Both the position numbers and the translations under genes were made by a program. This document shows, in pieces, positions 1 to 7,030 of a stretch of DNA of 64,000 nucleotides. The notes beneath the pieces were generated by a model. The model made no database searches. It was not told where the DNA came from and saw nothing but the letters and a program-made list of their open reading frames with translations. Positions within the stretch are counted from its first letter, which is position 1; each line of letters begins with the position of its first letter. The DNA is from Bacillus sp. MYb209 (GTDB taxonomy: Bacteria; Bacillota; Bacilli; Bacillales; Bacillaceae_G): positions 1 through 64,000 of the forward strand of contig NZ_PCNZ01000012.1 of assembly GCF_002975175.1 (NCBI RefSeq). Reading direction: 5' to 3'.

Positions 1-3
1 AAA

Positions 4-48
4 TACCCTATAGAATAGACTTTTTTTAAGTGTCTATTCTATAGGGTA
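4..48. terminator. Long perfect stem-loop at the 3' end of the HAD gene
   Basis: Arms at 4-20 and 32-48 pair over 17 bp around an 11-base T-rich loop. It lies 24 bases beyond the stop codon of the minus-strand HAD gene, so it probably ends that transcript. Because the stem is symmetric it could also serve a gene to the left of the window. The T tract sits in the loop rather than after the stem, which is unusual for a rho-independent terminator. Confidence 0.6.
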
Positions 49-72
49 CATTTTAAAACGCAGTCGTTTTTT

Positions 73-750
73 TTATATAATCGTTAAAAATTCACGTAAA
101 GAGCGTATAGTGGGCACAGCGTATTTTAGCTGCGAGTTGTTCCGATTTAACCATATTCCATGCATTCCAGTTATTGTACTACTAATTGCATCCGTTTCTA
201 ATCGATCGCCAATATAATAGCAATCTTTCATTTCAAGATTCGATTGCAATACGGCCCTGTGAAAAATTTCTGGGTCTGGCTTCGATATACCAATTTCACT
301 AGAAGTAAAAATATATTTAAAATATTGTAGAATGTTTAGAGCTGTTAATTTTTCGATTTGTTGTTCATAATCACCATTACTAATGATGCCCAATGAATAA
401 CCTCTTTGCTGTAAGGATTGTAATGTGTAGAGTACATCTTCAAACGCAATCCAGTTGTTCCTATATAGTTCTATATATTGATTGAATCTGTGCTGAGATT
501 CCTCGAGTGATAAGTTTTCTCCATATGTTTTAAATAAATGATACATTCGCATCCATTGTTGTTCTTGAAAAGATAATTCCTTGGATAAAAATTTGTTGAA
601 ATATTGTTCGGATAATGCATGCCATAGTTTCGCAGCCTCTAATTCGTTTCCTGAAAAAATATCATTATATCTTTGGAAGAAATGTGAGATACCATTTCTC
701 TCAGCAGTGTCGTAATCAAGTAAAGTGCCATCAATATCAAAGAAAATCAT
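73..750 (-). CDS. HAD-superfamily hydrolase (YjjG/YfnB-like phosphatase)
   Basis: A 225-residue cytoplasmic phosphatase of the haloacid dehalogenase fold. Motif I is FFDIDGT with the nucleophile Asp5 and the acid/base Asp7. A helical cap follows (about residues 15-100), then motif II Ser124 in ISN, motif III Lys157 in SKPDPE, and motif IV GDRLETD at 181-187. The cap type and length resemble the YjjG/YfnB group, some of which dephosphorylate pyrimidine nucleotides. The substrate here cannot be read from sequence. The next minus-strand gene upstream ends 22 bases away, so the two may be co-transcribed. Confidence 0.85.
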   Translation of the reverse strand: MIFFDIDGTLLDYDTAERNGISHFFQRYNDIFSGNELEAAKLWHALSEQYFNKFLSKELSFQEQQWMRMYHLFKTYGENLSLEESQHRFNQYIELYRNNWIAFEDVLYTLQSLQQRGYSLGIISNGDYEQQIEKLTALNILQYFKYIFTSSEIGISKPDPEIFHRAVLQSNLEMKDCYYIGDRLETDAISSTITGMHGIWLNRNNSQLKYAVPTIRSLREFLTII

Positions 751-772
751 GTAAAAATCTCCTTATTACTAA

Positions 773-1027
773 CTATTTGCGTACTACTGCAGCCTCGTAT
801 CCTTTCATAAATAACAAAGTCATATAAGAAACAATAAATGAGAAAATGCTGTACATGCCAACCCAAAAGAAAAATTTTGGAGTAAAGGCGATAACACCTA
901 TTATTAAAAAACTAGCAAACGTTACAATCGGCATTACGTAATACGTTTTCGTTCTACGTGTTCCAATAACAGAAATAATAAAGATAAGTAATGGACAAAG
1001 AAATAAGACGAAAATCAATTCATTCAT
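773..1027 (-). CDS. Small membrane protein, possibly DUF2651 (YbeF-like)
   Basis: An 84-residue protein with three hydrophobic stretches, about residues 3-21, 30-48 and 52-74, so most of it lies in the membrane. A basic GTRRTK turn separates the first two segments. The start has a good ribosome binding site (AAAAGGGGAC, 6 bases before ATG). Spacing of hydrophobic segments and the GTRRTK-type turn resemble the Bacillus DUF2651/YbeF family, but I recall that family only by pattern. No function is known to me. It lies between a transporter and a HAD phosphatase, all on the minus strand. Confidence 0.65.
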   Translation of the reverse strand: MNELIFVLFLCPLLIFIISVIGTRRTKTYYVMPIVTFASFLIIGVIAFTPKFFFWVGMYSIFSFIVSYMTLLFMKGYEAAVVRK

Positions 1028-1164
1028 AATTATGTCCCCTTTTCTAGTAGAAGTAATATGTTTCTTGTAAACGTTTTGAATAATTGCTCTTCTAAAATAA
1101 TTTCGCTAAGTTACAAAAAATACCTTTTGAAAGTCGGATATTTTAATAATGACTGCAATAAAAA

Positions 1165-1194
1165 AACGTAAGCAAGTATTATCTTGCTTACGTT
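1165..1194 (-). terminator. Terminator of the transporter gene
   Basis: A 12-bp perfect stem (arms 1165-1176 and 1183-1194) overlaps the stop codon of the minus-strand transporter gene and, read on the minus strand, runs straight into seven T residues. This is a classic rho-independent terminator. Confidence 0.85.
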
Positions 1195-2578
1195 ATAGAA
1201 TAAACATCGCAACGATAGTGGTGACGATTAAGCCGATAACAACTGGTAAAAAGTTTCGGCGTGCGAGTTCAAATGGATCTACTTTACAAATCGCAGCGGC
1301 AGGAATAAGGGCCCAAGGAATTAAGGTTCCGCCCCCGGTCCATATGGCAGCGATTTGCCCGAGTGCTGTTAATGTAGCTGTTCCATGCCCAAGTGCTGTT
1401 CCGAAAAGGTTTGCAATCGAACCGGCAAGTGATATACCGGAAAAACCAGATCCATCTAAGCCTGTTATGACACCAACGATAGTTAATGTCCCAGCCGATA
1501 CATATTGATTTAAAGGAACCGTTTGAGACAAAGCGATTCCTAAGTCGTTAATGATTCCGTGTGAACCTTTCGGTAAATAGTCTCCAATAATTTTCACAAA
1601 GCCGCTATCTCCTAAATAAAAAAGTGCAGCAATTGGAATAACTGGGCCAAAAATTTTAAATCCAAATTGGAGCCCCTCTATAAAATAATCTGTCGTTTTA
1701 TTCAGGCCATTTCCTTTGTAGGCGATGAGAGAAATAATGATAATCATAATAACTGTCGTCCCGCCGATAAGTGCTGTTGCATCGCTTCCTTGTAGTTTAA
1801 ATTGAATCATGCAAAGAATATCAATGATATATACGATAGGGATACATATGGCGAGCCATTTCTTTATGCGAGGAGATAATAAAATGGTAGTTTTGGATGG
1901 TTCAGTTGATGAAGTAGAATCTTGCAACGATAAGCCTGTATGAAATTCTTTTCGTAAAAAGAAAAATGCGATAGAAGTTGTAACAACGCCCATAACAATA
2001 ACGAGGGGAACACTTGCAGAAACAACGCTGGAAACAGGGAGACCAGCAGCGTCCGCTGTTAATTTTGGAGCTCCTTGAATAACGAAGTCGCCAGATAAAG
2101 CAATACCGTGTCCAAATAAGTTCATAGCAATTGCGACTCCAATTGGAGGAAGGCCGACGCGTACAGCGACTGGTAATAAAATAGCTCCCATTAAGGCGAC
2201 AGCTGGAGAAGGCCAAAAGAAGAAAGAAATGGTCATCATCAAAAGGCCGATAATCCAGTAGGCGAGTGTAGGTGTACGAATCATCTTGGTAAATGGTGAA
2301 ATCATCGTATCATTTATGCCGGTATGAACGAGTAAATTGCTCATCGATACGATAATGGAGATGATTAATATAGTTGGTAATAGTTCAGTAATGGCGTAAA
2401 TGAAACTTTGGAAAATCCCGCTAATGGCAAGAGGGATAGAACTTGTTGCAGTTAATGCTAGTAAAAAGATAAAAACGATACAAATGATCGTCGTATCTTT
2501 CCGAAGAATAAAGAAGGTAATAATGGTTAGTAAACAAAGAACATAGAGAGCGTGTAATAGTGTTAATTCAACTCCCAT
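1193..2578 (-). CDS. Multi-pass membrane transporter of the ion-transporter/GntP-CitMHS type
   Basis: A 461-residue integral membrane protein with roughly 12 hydrophobic segments and very few charged residues between them. The reading frame stays open to 2776, but the ATG at 2578 has the ribosome binding site (AAAGGATG, 8 bases upstream) and begins directly with a membrane segment (MGVELTLLHALYV), so I chose it. The Gly/Pro-rich half-helix regions (for example FWPSPAVALMGAILLPVAVRVGL and the second-half GSGFSGISLAGSI) are arranged as in organic-anion and gluconate/citrate symporters of the IT superfamily. The substrate is unknown. No regulator or catabolic enzyme lies next to it to suggest one. 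Confidence 0.7.
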   Translation of the reverse strand: MGVELTLLHALYVLCLLTIITFFILRKDTTIICIVFIFLLALTATSSIPLAISGIFQSFIYAITELLPTILIISIIVSMSNLLVHTGINDTMISPFTKMIRTPTLAYWIIGLLMMTISFFFWPSPAVALMGAILLPVAVRVGLPPIGVAIAMNLFGHGIALSGDFVIQGAPKLTADAAGLPVSSVVSASVPLVIVMGVVTTSIAFFFLRKEFHTGLSLQDSTSSTEPSKTTILLSPRIKKWLAICIPIVYIIDILCMIQFKLQGSDATALIGGTTVIMIIIISLIAYKGNGLNKTTDYFIEGLQFGFKIFGPVIPIAALFYLGDSGFVKIIGDYLPKGSHGIINDLGIALSQTVPLNQYVSAGTLTIVGVITGLDGSGFSGISLAGSIANLFGTALGHGTATLTALGQIAAIWTGGGTLIPWALIPAAAICKVDPFELARRNFLPVVIGLIVTTIVAMFIL

Positions 2579-2714
2579 AACATTCACATCCTTTAGGCAT
2601 TCGTGTAGTTCATTGTATGAAAGCAGTGAAAGTATGTGAGTATAGGAAAAAGAAAAAAGTGAAATTTCATGTACTGTAATGGTAAGAATTAAAAATGGAA
2701 TTGAAGGAGGACTT

Positions 2715-3237
2715 ATGCACAAAAAAATTGGTTTTTGGGGATTCATCCCGCTATTTGTGGGCAGTAAGACTCCCACCTCAAAAGTCGGCGAATGCGAGGG
2801 GGGGGGGAGGTGGGAGATCGACTGCCCGTAAAAGCCCGATTGGTGAAGGCTAATAATCAGTGGGGGATGGACAAAACCCCCACTGATTAAAGTTTCACTG
2901 TATCATATCTTGTAGTCTATTAATCATTTTAAAGCTATTTGCAAAGAATGAATGGATAAGTATTATACCTGTTCTCGGGTTTGTGTTTATACTTTTAAAT
3001 AGCTGGGATGACATAAAACAACATAGTAAGAAAAGGATTGGAATTATGATAGGTATCATTGTTGTTTGTTCATTTGTCGTAGGGGTTATTTTAATAGAGG
3101 GCCAAAAGCAAATGGAGAAAATGTCTATTTTTCAAGAATGGATGTCGTCTGCGAAGGGTTTTTATATTGTAATTATAGTCGTTATTTTTCTAAGAGTCAT
3201 AATAAGAATAGGGAATTACATATTAAAGAGAGGATAG
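2715..3237 (+). pseudogene. Small membrane-protein gene interrupted by a bcr1 repeat
   Basis: An AAGGAGG ribosome binding site at 2704-2710 precedes ATG 2715, which encodes MHKKIGFWGF before the frame enters the bcr1 element at 2747. Joining 2715-2746 to 2904-3237, that is removing the element with one target copy, gives an in-frame 121-codon membrane protein ending at the TAG at 3235-3237. Its first 40 residues align without gaps to the 122-residue product of the next gene, with KIG at 4-6 and EWI at 27-29 in both, and the WD-(E/D) motif follows with one residue of gap. In the present sequence translation from 2715 stops inside bcr1 at a TAA. The remaining 3' part (from about 2905) has no ATG or Shine-Dalgarno sequence; the only usable in-frame codon is a GTG at 2983 without one. 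Confidence 0.85.
2742..2903 (+). mobile_element. bcr1-type repeat with 5-bp target duplication (copy 1)
   Basis: The body is 2747-2898 (152 bp), flanked by TTCAT at 2742-2746 and TGTAT at 2899-2903. Both are one base away from the TTTAT duplication known for bcr1. It holds three nested hairpins: CCCGC/GTGGG at the left end, a long imperfect stem GGGCAGT..ACTCCCACC with its complement ending ACTGCCC, and CAGTGGGGG/CCCCCACTG near the right end. It carries no gene, so any movement depends on an outside transposase. It aligns along its length with the copy at 29744-29890. A run of ten G lies at 2798-2807. Confidence 0.85.
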
Positions 3238-3253
3238 AATGGAGGTAGTACGA

Positions 3254-3622
3254 ATGAGAGAAAAAATAGGGTATTACGGTGTACTCGCTTGTTTAATATT
3301 ATCAGTCATTTCAGGACAATTTCTTAAAAGTGAATGGATAGGCGTTATATTATGTATAGGAATATTGATTTTTGCTCCCATGTATCGCTGGGATGAATGG
3401 AAAGCATATAGTCGAAAAAAGAAAATTATTTTCAGCATCGAGTTTGTCATTATAATTAGTACGATTCTATTTTTGTTACTGAAAGGAAATGAGATAATAG
3501 ATGGAATTGTAATTGTTCAAGGATGGTTATTTATCGCGAAATTGCTATATTTAATATGTATTCTAATAGCGCTAGCAGTGATTGCTAAAAAAGTAAACGG
3601 AAAAATATTTGCTAATGAATAG
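3254..3622 (+). CDS. Small four-helix membrane protein, intact paralogue of the split gene
   Basis: A 122-residue hydrophobic protein with about four membrane segments (near residues 5-23, 26-43, 57-77 and 88-111). The motif MYRWDEWKAYSRKKK forms a conserved basic cytoplasmic turn. ATG 3254 is chosen over ATG 3239 because GGAGG lies at 3241-3245, between the two. It follows the bcr1-interrupted gene by 16 bases and shares its plan residue by residue at the N-terminus, so the pair is a tandem duplication. No family is recognised. Such small paired membrane proteins are common in accessory Bacillus loci, and the function is unknown. Confidence 0.7.
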   Translation: MREKIGYYGVLACLILSVISGQFLKSEWIGVILCIGILIFAPMYRWDEWKAYSRKKKIIFSIEFVIIISTILFLLLKGNEIIDGIVIVQGWLFIAKLLYLICILIALAVIAKKVNGKIFANE

Positions 3623-3628
3623 AAGAAA

Positions 3629-3654
3629 GTGCCACCGGATAAGGTGGCACCTTC
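3629..3654. terminator. Bidirectional terminator between convergent genes
   Basis: A perfect 8-bp G+C-rich stem (GTGCCACC at 3629-3636 with GGTGGCAC at 3643-3650) is followed by CTTCTT on the plus strand and TTTCTTCT on the minus strand. It sits between the stop codons of the plus-strand membrane-protein gene and the minus-strand DinB gene and can serve both. Confidence 0.85.
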
Positions 3655-4179
3655 TTACTTTACTGAATGAGCTTTTTGCATCTTCTTAATTAAACGAATT
3701 TGTCCGCGATGATTAATTTCATCTTCAAATACGTGAAACCATTTAAAGTAGTTATTTGCTGGTTTGTCATACCAAAATTCTTTCGTTTTAAATAACCATT
3801 CATCTGGTAAAGACTGAAATGTTTCAATAGTCTTAGAGCGTACTTCTTGTAATGTATTTATGTAAAATTCTATGGAGTTTCCTTTTATTTTCTCACGTCC
3901 AAGATCCCCTAACTCAACAGCAGGTAACCAACGTTCTAATTCAGAATCTGTCGGTTCACGATCTTCAAAGGTATGAATTTGGTAGTAAAATTCAATAGCA
4001 GCCATATGGTACAATAACATGCCAATTGAATTTGCCTCATCATCATATAAATAATCAAGTTCTTCAATTGTTAAGCCTTCCACCGCTTGCATTGTTGTAT
4101 AACGAGCGTAATTCATCATGGAAATAAGTTTTGAAAATTCTACGTTTAAACCATCTATTTTATCAATTACAAAGTTCAA
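3655..4179 (-). CDS. DinB-superfamily protein
   Basis: A 174-residue cytoplasmic four-helix-bundle protein of the DinB/YfiT type. The metal-binding histidines typical of the fold are present in LLYHMAA (near residue 58) and in the C-terminal EDEINHRGQIRLIKK motif. Members often act as thiol-dependent S-transferases (bacillithiol in Bacillus) or are damage-induced with no known reaction. Nothing here identifies the substrate. It lies alone, with its own terminator and about 85 bases separating it from the aminopeptidase gene upstream. Confidence 0.8.
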   Translation of the reverse strand: MNFVIDKIDGLNVEFSKLISMMNYARYTTMQAVEGLTIEELDYLYDDEANSIGMLLYHMAAIEFYYQIHTFEDREPTDSELERWLPAVELGDLGREKIKGNSIEFYINTLQEVRSKTIETFQSLPDEWLFKTKEFWYDKPANNYFKWFHVFEDEINHRGQIRLIKKMQKAHSVK

Positions 4180-4265
4180 TTAAAATTCCCCCTCTTTTAA
4201 ACGAATACTCCAGAGAAGGAATTCTATGTGCAGAGAAAAACTCCTGTTAAAAAAGTTCATAATTT

Positions 4266-5336
4266 TTAACAAGGAATAACAATTAGCTCTCTATTTGCCT
4301 TTGTAATAACTTCATATCCGTCTTTTGTAATGACGATATCGTCTTCAATTCTACAACCGCCCCAGTTTGGTATATAAATGCCCGGTTCTACTGTAACAAC
4401 CATACCTTCTTCTAAAGTAGCCTTACTTTCTTGGGATAGACGGAGAGGTTCATGAATTTCTAACCCAAGACCGTGACCAGTAGAGTGGCCAAAATATTGA
4501 CCGTATCCATGTTCTGTAATGTAATCTCTCGTTATATCATCGATACTTTTTGCGGTTTCTCCAGGCTTAATTGCTTCAGTTCCACGCTTTAATGCTTCTC
4601 GTACAACATTATATATTTTTTTGAATTCTTCCGATGGTTCTCCAATTGCTACAGTACGTGTAATATCGGAACAATATCCATTATAAAGGGCACCGAAATC
4701 TAATGTAACGACATCGCCGCTCTCGATTATTTTATTCGATGCAACTCCATGAGGAAGAGAAGAACGAACACCAGAAGCTACAATGATTTGAAATGATGAG
4801 GACGTAGCTCCTTTTTTTCGCATGAAAAACTCTAATTCATCTCGGACATCGGTCTCACTTATTCCTGGTTTTAGAAACTTGAGAATGTGGTGAAATGCTT
4901 CGTCAGCAATATTAGCTGCAATTTTCATTATTTCTATTTCGGGTGTGTCTTTAATAATACGAATATCTTCGATGATTTCACACACCTGAACCATTTCTGC
5001 CTTCATATATTTTTGTAAGTTCTTATATTGTTGCAATGTCATGTTATTTTCTTCAATTCCAAGTTTTTGAATGTTTAATTTGGATACTTGATTTGCAACT
5101 TCTTTTTCTAAATTTCCTTTATGCATAATGATTTCTGCGTCTTTTATTTGTGATTTCGCTTGATCAACATAGCGAAAGTCAGTTATAAAAATAGCTTTAT
5201 CCGCAGAGATTAAGACGACGCCAGCGCTACCTGTAAAGCCTGTTGCATATTGACGATTTTCTTTTTTTGTAATAAGTAATCCGTCAATTTCATAGTTTTT
5301 TAGTTGATTTTGGATTTTATTAATTCTTAAAGTCAT
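4266..5336 (-). CDS. M24B Xaa-Pro aminopeptidase/dipeptidase (YqhT/PepP-like)
   Basis: A 356-residue cytoplasmic metallopeptidase that cleaves N-terminal residues before proline. The N-terminal creatinase-like domain covers about residues 1-125 and the pita-bread catalytic domain 130-356. All five metal ligands are visible: Asp213, Asp224, His288, Glu317 and Glu331. The catalytic His196 lies in LPHGVAS. Length is typical of Firmicute prolidase-like proteins. It is monocistronic as far as the sequence shows, with a bcr1-like relic upstream of its promoter region. Confidence 0.92.
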   Translation of the reverse strand: MTLRINKIQNQLKNYEIDGLLITKKENRQYATGFTGSAGVVLISADKAIFITDFRYVDQAKSQIKDAEIIMHKGNLEKEVANQVSKLNIQKLGIEENNMTLQQYKNLQKYMKAEMVQVCEIIEDIRIIKDTPEIEIMKIAANIADEAFHHILKFLKPGISETDVRDELEFFMRKKGATSSSFQIIVASGVRSSLPHGVASNKIIESGDVVTLDFGALYNGYCSDITRTVAIGEPSEEFKKIYNVVREALKRGTEAIKPGETAKSIDDITRDYITEHGYGQYFGHSTGHGLGLEIHEPLRLSQESKATLEEGMVVTVEPGIYIPNWGGCRIEDDIVITKDGYEVITKANRELIVIPC

Positions 5337-5796
5337 GTTAATTCCCCCTTTTCACAGTATTGAATAAAGCAAATAGCGTGCCAAAAAATATCTTTAGAGA
5401 AAAAGATAGTGGGAATTACATATGTTTTAGAGAAGATAAGAAATTTAGCCCATTATTTGTGGGCGGTGGGCTGCTCGTGAAATACAGATTACTTCAATTA
5501 ACAGTGGGAGAATGAAAAAAACATCAACTCAAGATTCACTTTCTTTACACACTGTAAAAAAATTTATACAAATACGAAATAGCACTGTCAAATTTTTTGA
5601 AAATATCGAAGTGAGGAAAGGAAAGGATAAGTGATGTTTAGAGTATATATTTGGAAAAACATTATGCTTACGTTTTGTTTTGATGTAAATTTCAATATAT
5701 AAATGAACGATTATTATTGATATAATAGGGAATTGTTGGATTTCTCTCGAAGATAGGGATACGTAACAAATATGAAGGGATAAGGATTGTGAGTAT
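5337..5796. other. 460-bp intergenic region between divergent genes
   Basis: The region lies between the minus-strand peptidase gene and the plus-strand lipoprotein gene. It holds a shortened bcr1-like relic (5449-5540), A+T-rich sequence with no convincing gene, and near 5718-5726 an extended -10 box (TG-A-TATAAT) that may start the lipoprotein transcript. No clear -35 box lies 17 bases upstream of it. A minus-strand open frame at 5529-5879 is not credible because it overlaps the lipoprotein start and has no ribosome binding site or protein-like composition. Confidence 0.6.
5449..5540 (+). repeat. Shortened bcr1-like relic (copy 3)
   Basis: The left end (CCCATTATTTGTGGGCGGT) matches the left end of the copy at 2747 with few changes, and the right end (CAGTGGGAGAATGAA...AGATTCACTTT) matches the bcr1 right end. 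The middle is about 60 bases shorter. The right-end hairpin arm CCCCCACTG is lost, replaced by ACATCAACTC. Flanks are TTTAG and a TTTCT-like sequence, so the target duplication is no longer clear. This looks like a decayed or internally deleted bcr1. Confidence 0.65.
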
Positions 5797-6978
5797 ATGA
5801 AAAAATTAAGTAAAGTAATGTCATTTTGCTTGGTAGCTAGTATGGTTGTTCTAGCAGGTTGTGAAAAAAGTGAAAACAAAGTTCAAGTAAATAAAACAAT
5901 TGAACAGCTTGATGAAGCACCAGAAGTGACAGAAAAAGAAGCGAAAAAGATTGTAAGAAAGAGCGTAGATGGAATAGCAAACTCTTTTAGTGAAATGGAA
6001 AAAGAGAATGGATGGAGTCGAAATAATCCTGGAGATTTGGGTACAGCTAAAAAAGGCGTTAAGGGTATAGTTTCAGATAAGTTTCTGGAGAAACAGCTTC
6101 CAGGTTTGCTTGATACATTTAATAGGTCAAGGGAAACTGATATGTTGCCATTCCCAATTCATATTGAGCCCGACGTGAGGATAACTTATTCACAGAAAAA
6201 TGATGTTTTAAAGATTGAGACACTTACCCTTGCAAATGACATGGGGAATGAAGCGGAGACATGGGAATTTATTTTAGTTTATACAGATGGAAAATGGTTA
6301 ATGGATAGATGGTCATCAAATACGCCAGCAGATTTAAAGTTAACGAAAGAAGAAGCTAACGAGCTTCTTAGAGTTCAAGGTTTCAAGAATGTCTCTTTTG
6401 TTAGAGAAGAGAATAGTGGAAATAAGAAATATATTTTTAAAGAAAGTAACGGAGTAGTTGCTGTGGACGCCCAAACATCTGTTATTACTCACAATGTAGA
6501 TGAGAAAGAACAAGAAAAGGTAACGAAAGAAGATTTTATTCAAGAGCAAGAAACAGCTAAGGGAAATGATTCCAGTACGTATACTAGTTCAAAAGAAGAG
6601 AAGCAGCCTAAAAAAGAATCTTCTTCAGTATTAGGTAAAACTAAGGTTCTAAATGAGTTAGCCGCTCTAGAAAATCAAGAAAAACATACAAATGTTATGA
6701 CAACAAACGATATAGTTAATGAAATAGAAGGAAATTATCAATTGTGGGATAGTAAATTAAATGAAATTTACAGCACATTAAAAAATACGATGTCACCTGA
6801 TGCATTTCAGTCGTTAAAAACGAAACAAATTGCGTGGGTTAAAGAAAAAGAAAGTAAAGTTACAGCAATTGGTACTGATCCAAACAATGGAACGATGAGA
6901 CGTATAGAAGCTTCAGAAGAGAAATATAAGATGACAAAAGAAAGATGTTATGAATTAGTTAATGGATATATGAACTAA
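5797..6978 (+). CDS. Lipoprotein with C-terminal LprI/DUF1311-like domain
   Basis: A 393-residue exported lipoprotein. The signal peptide has Lys2-Lys3, a hydrophobic core and the lipobox LAGC with the acylated Cys22, so the mature protein is anchored outside the membrane. Residues about 40-215 form a domain of no family I recognise. A charged linker follows (about 230-280, rich in Lys, Glu, Ser and Thr). The C-terminus (about 305-390) carries the pattern YQLWDSKLNEIYSTLK...QIAWVKEKESK typical of DUF1311, the family of lysozyme inhibitor LprI. A role in envelope protection is an inference only. It has its own terminator. Confidence 0.75.
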   Translation: MKKLSKVMSFCLVASMVVLAGCEKSENKVQVNKTIEQLDEAPEVTEKEAKKIVRKSVDGIANSFSEMEKENGWSRNNPGDLGTAKKGVKGIVSDKFLEKQLPGLLDTFNRSRETDMLPFPIHIEPDVRITYSQKNDVLKIETLTLANDMGNEAETWEFILVYTDGKWLMDRWSSNTPADLKLTKEEANELLRVQGFKNVSFVREENSGNKKYIFKESNGVVAVDAQTSVITHNVDEKEQEKVTKEDFIQEQETAKGNDSSTYTSSKEEKQPKKESSSVLGKTKVLNELAALENQEKHTNVMTTNDIVNEIEGNYQLWDSKLNEIYSTLKNTMSPDAFQSLKTKQIAWVKEKESKVTAIGTDPNNGTMRRIEASEEKYKMTKERCYELVNGYMN

Positions 6979-6990
6979 GCTGGAAAAATA

Positions 6991-7029
6991 AAAAATGCGT
7001 TGCTAGCAAGCCAAGCAACGCATTTTTTA
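6991..7029. terminator. Bidirectional terminator between lipoprotein gene and rqcH
   Basis: Stem ATGCGTTGC/GCAACGCAT flanked by A and T runs on both sides (AAAAAATG...CATTTTTTAT) lies between two convergent genes and fits both as a rho-independent terminator. Confidence 0.9.
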
Positions 7030-7030
7030 T

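Noticed and set aside
1149-1508. Open frame of 119 codons on the plus strand
   Set aside because: It lies wholly antisense to the end of the transporter gene and its terminator, and the translation does not look like a protein family.
2983-3237. Stand-alone 84-codon gene starting with GTG
   Set aside because: No ribosome binding site precedes it. The upstream frame is open to the bcr1 border and belongs to the split gene, so it is the 3' part of a pseudogene.
5529-5879. Open frame of 116 codons on the minus strand
   Set aside because: It overlaps the start of the lipoprotein gene, has no ribosome binding site and reads through low-complexity A+T sequence and the bcr1 relic.
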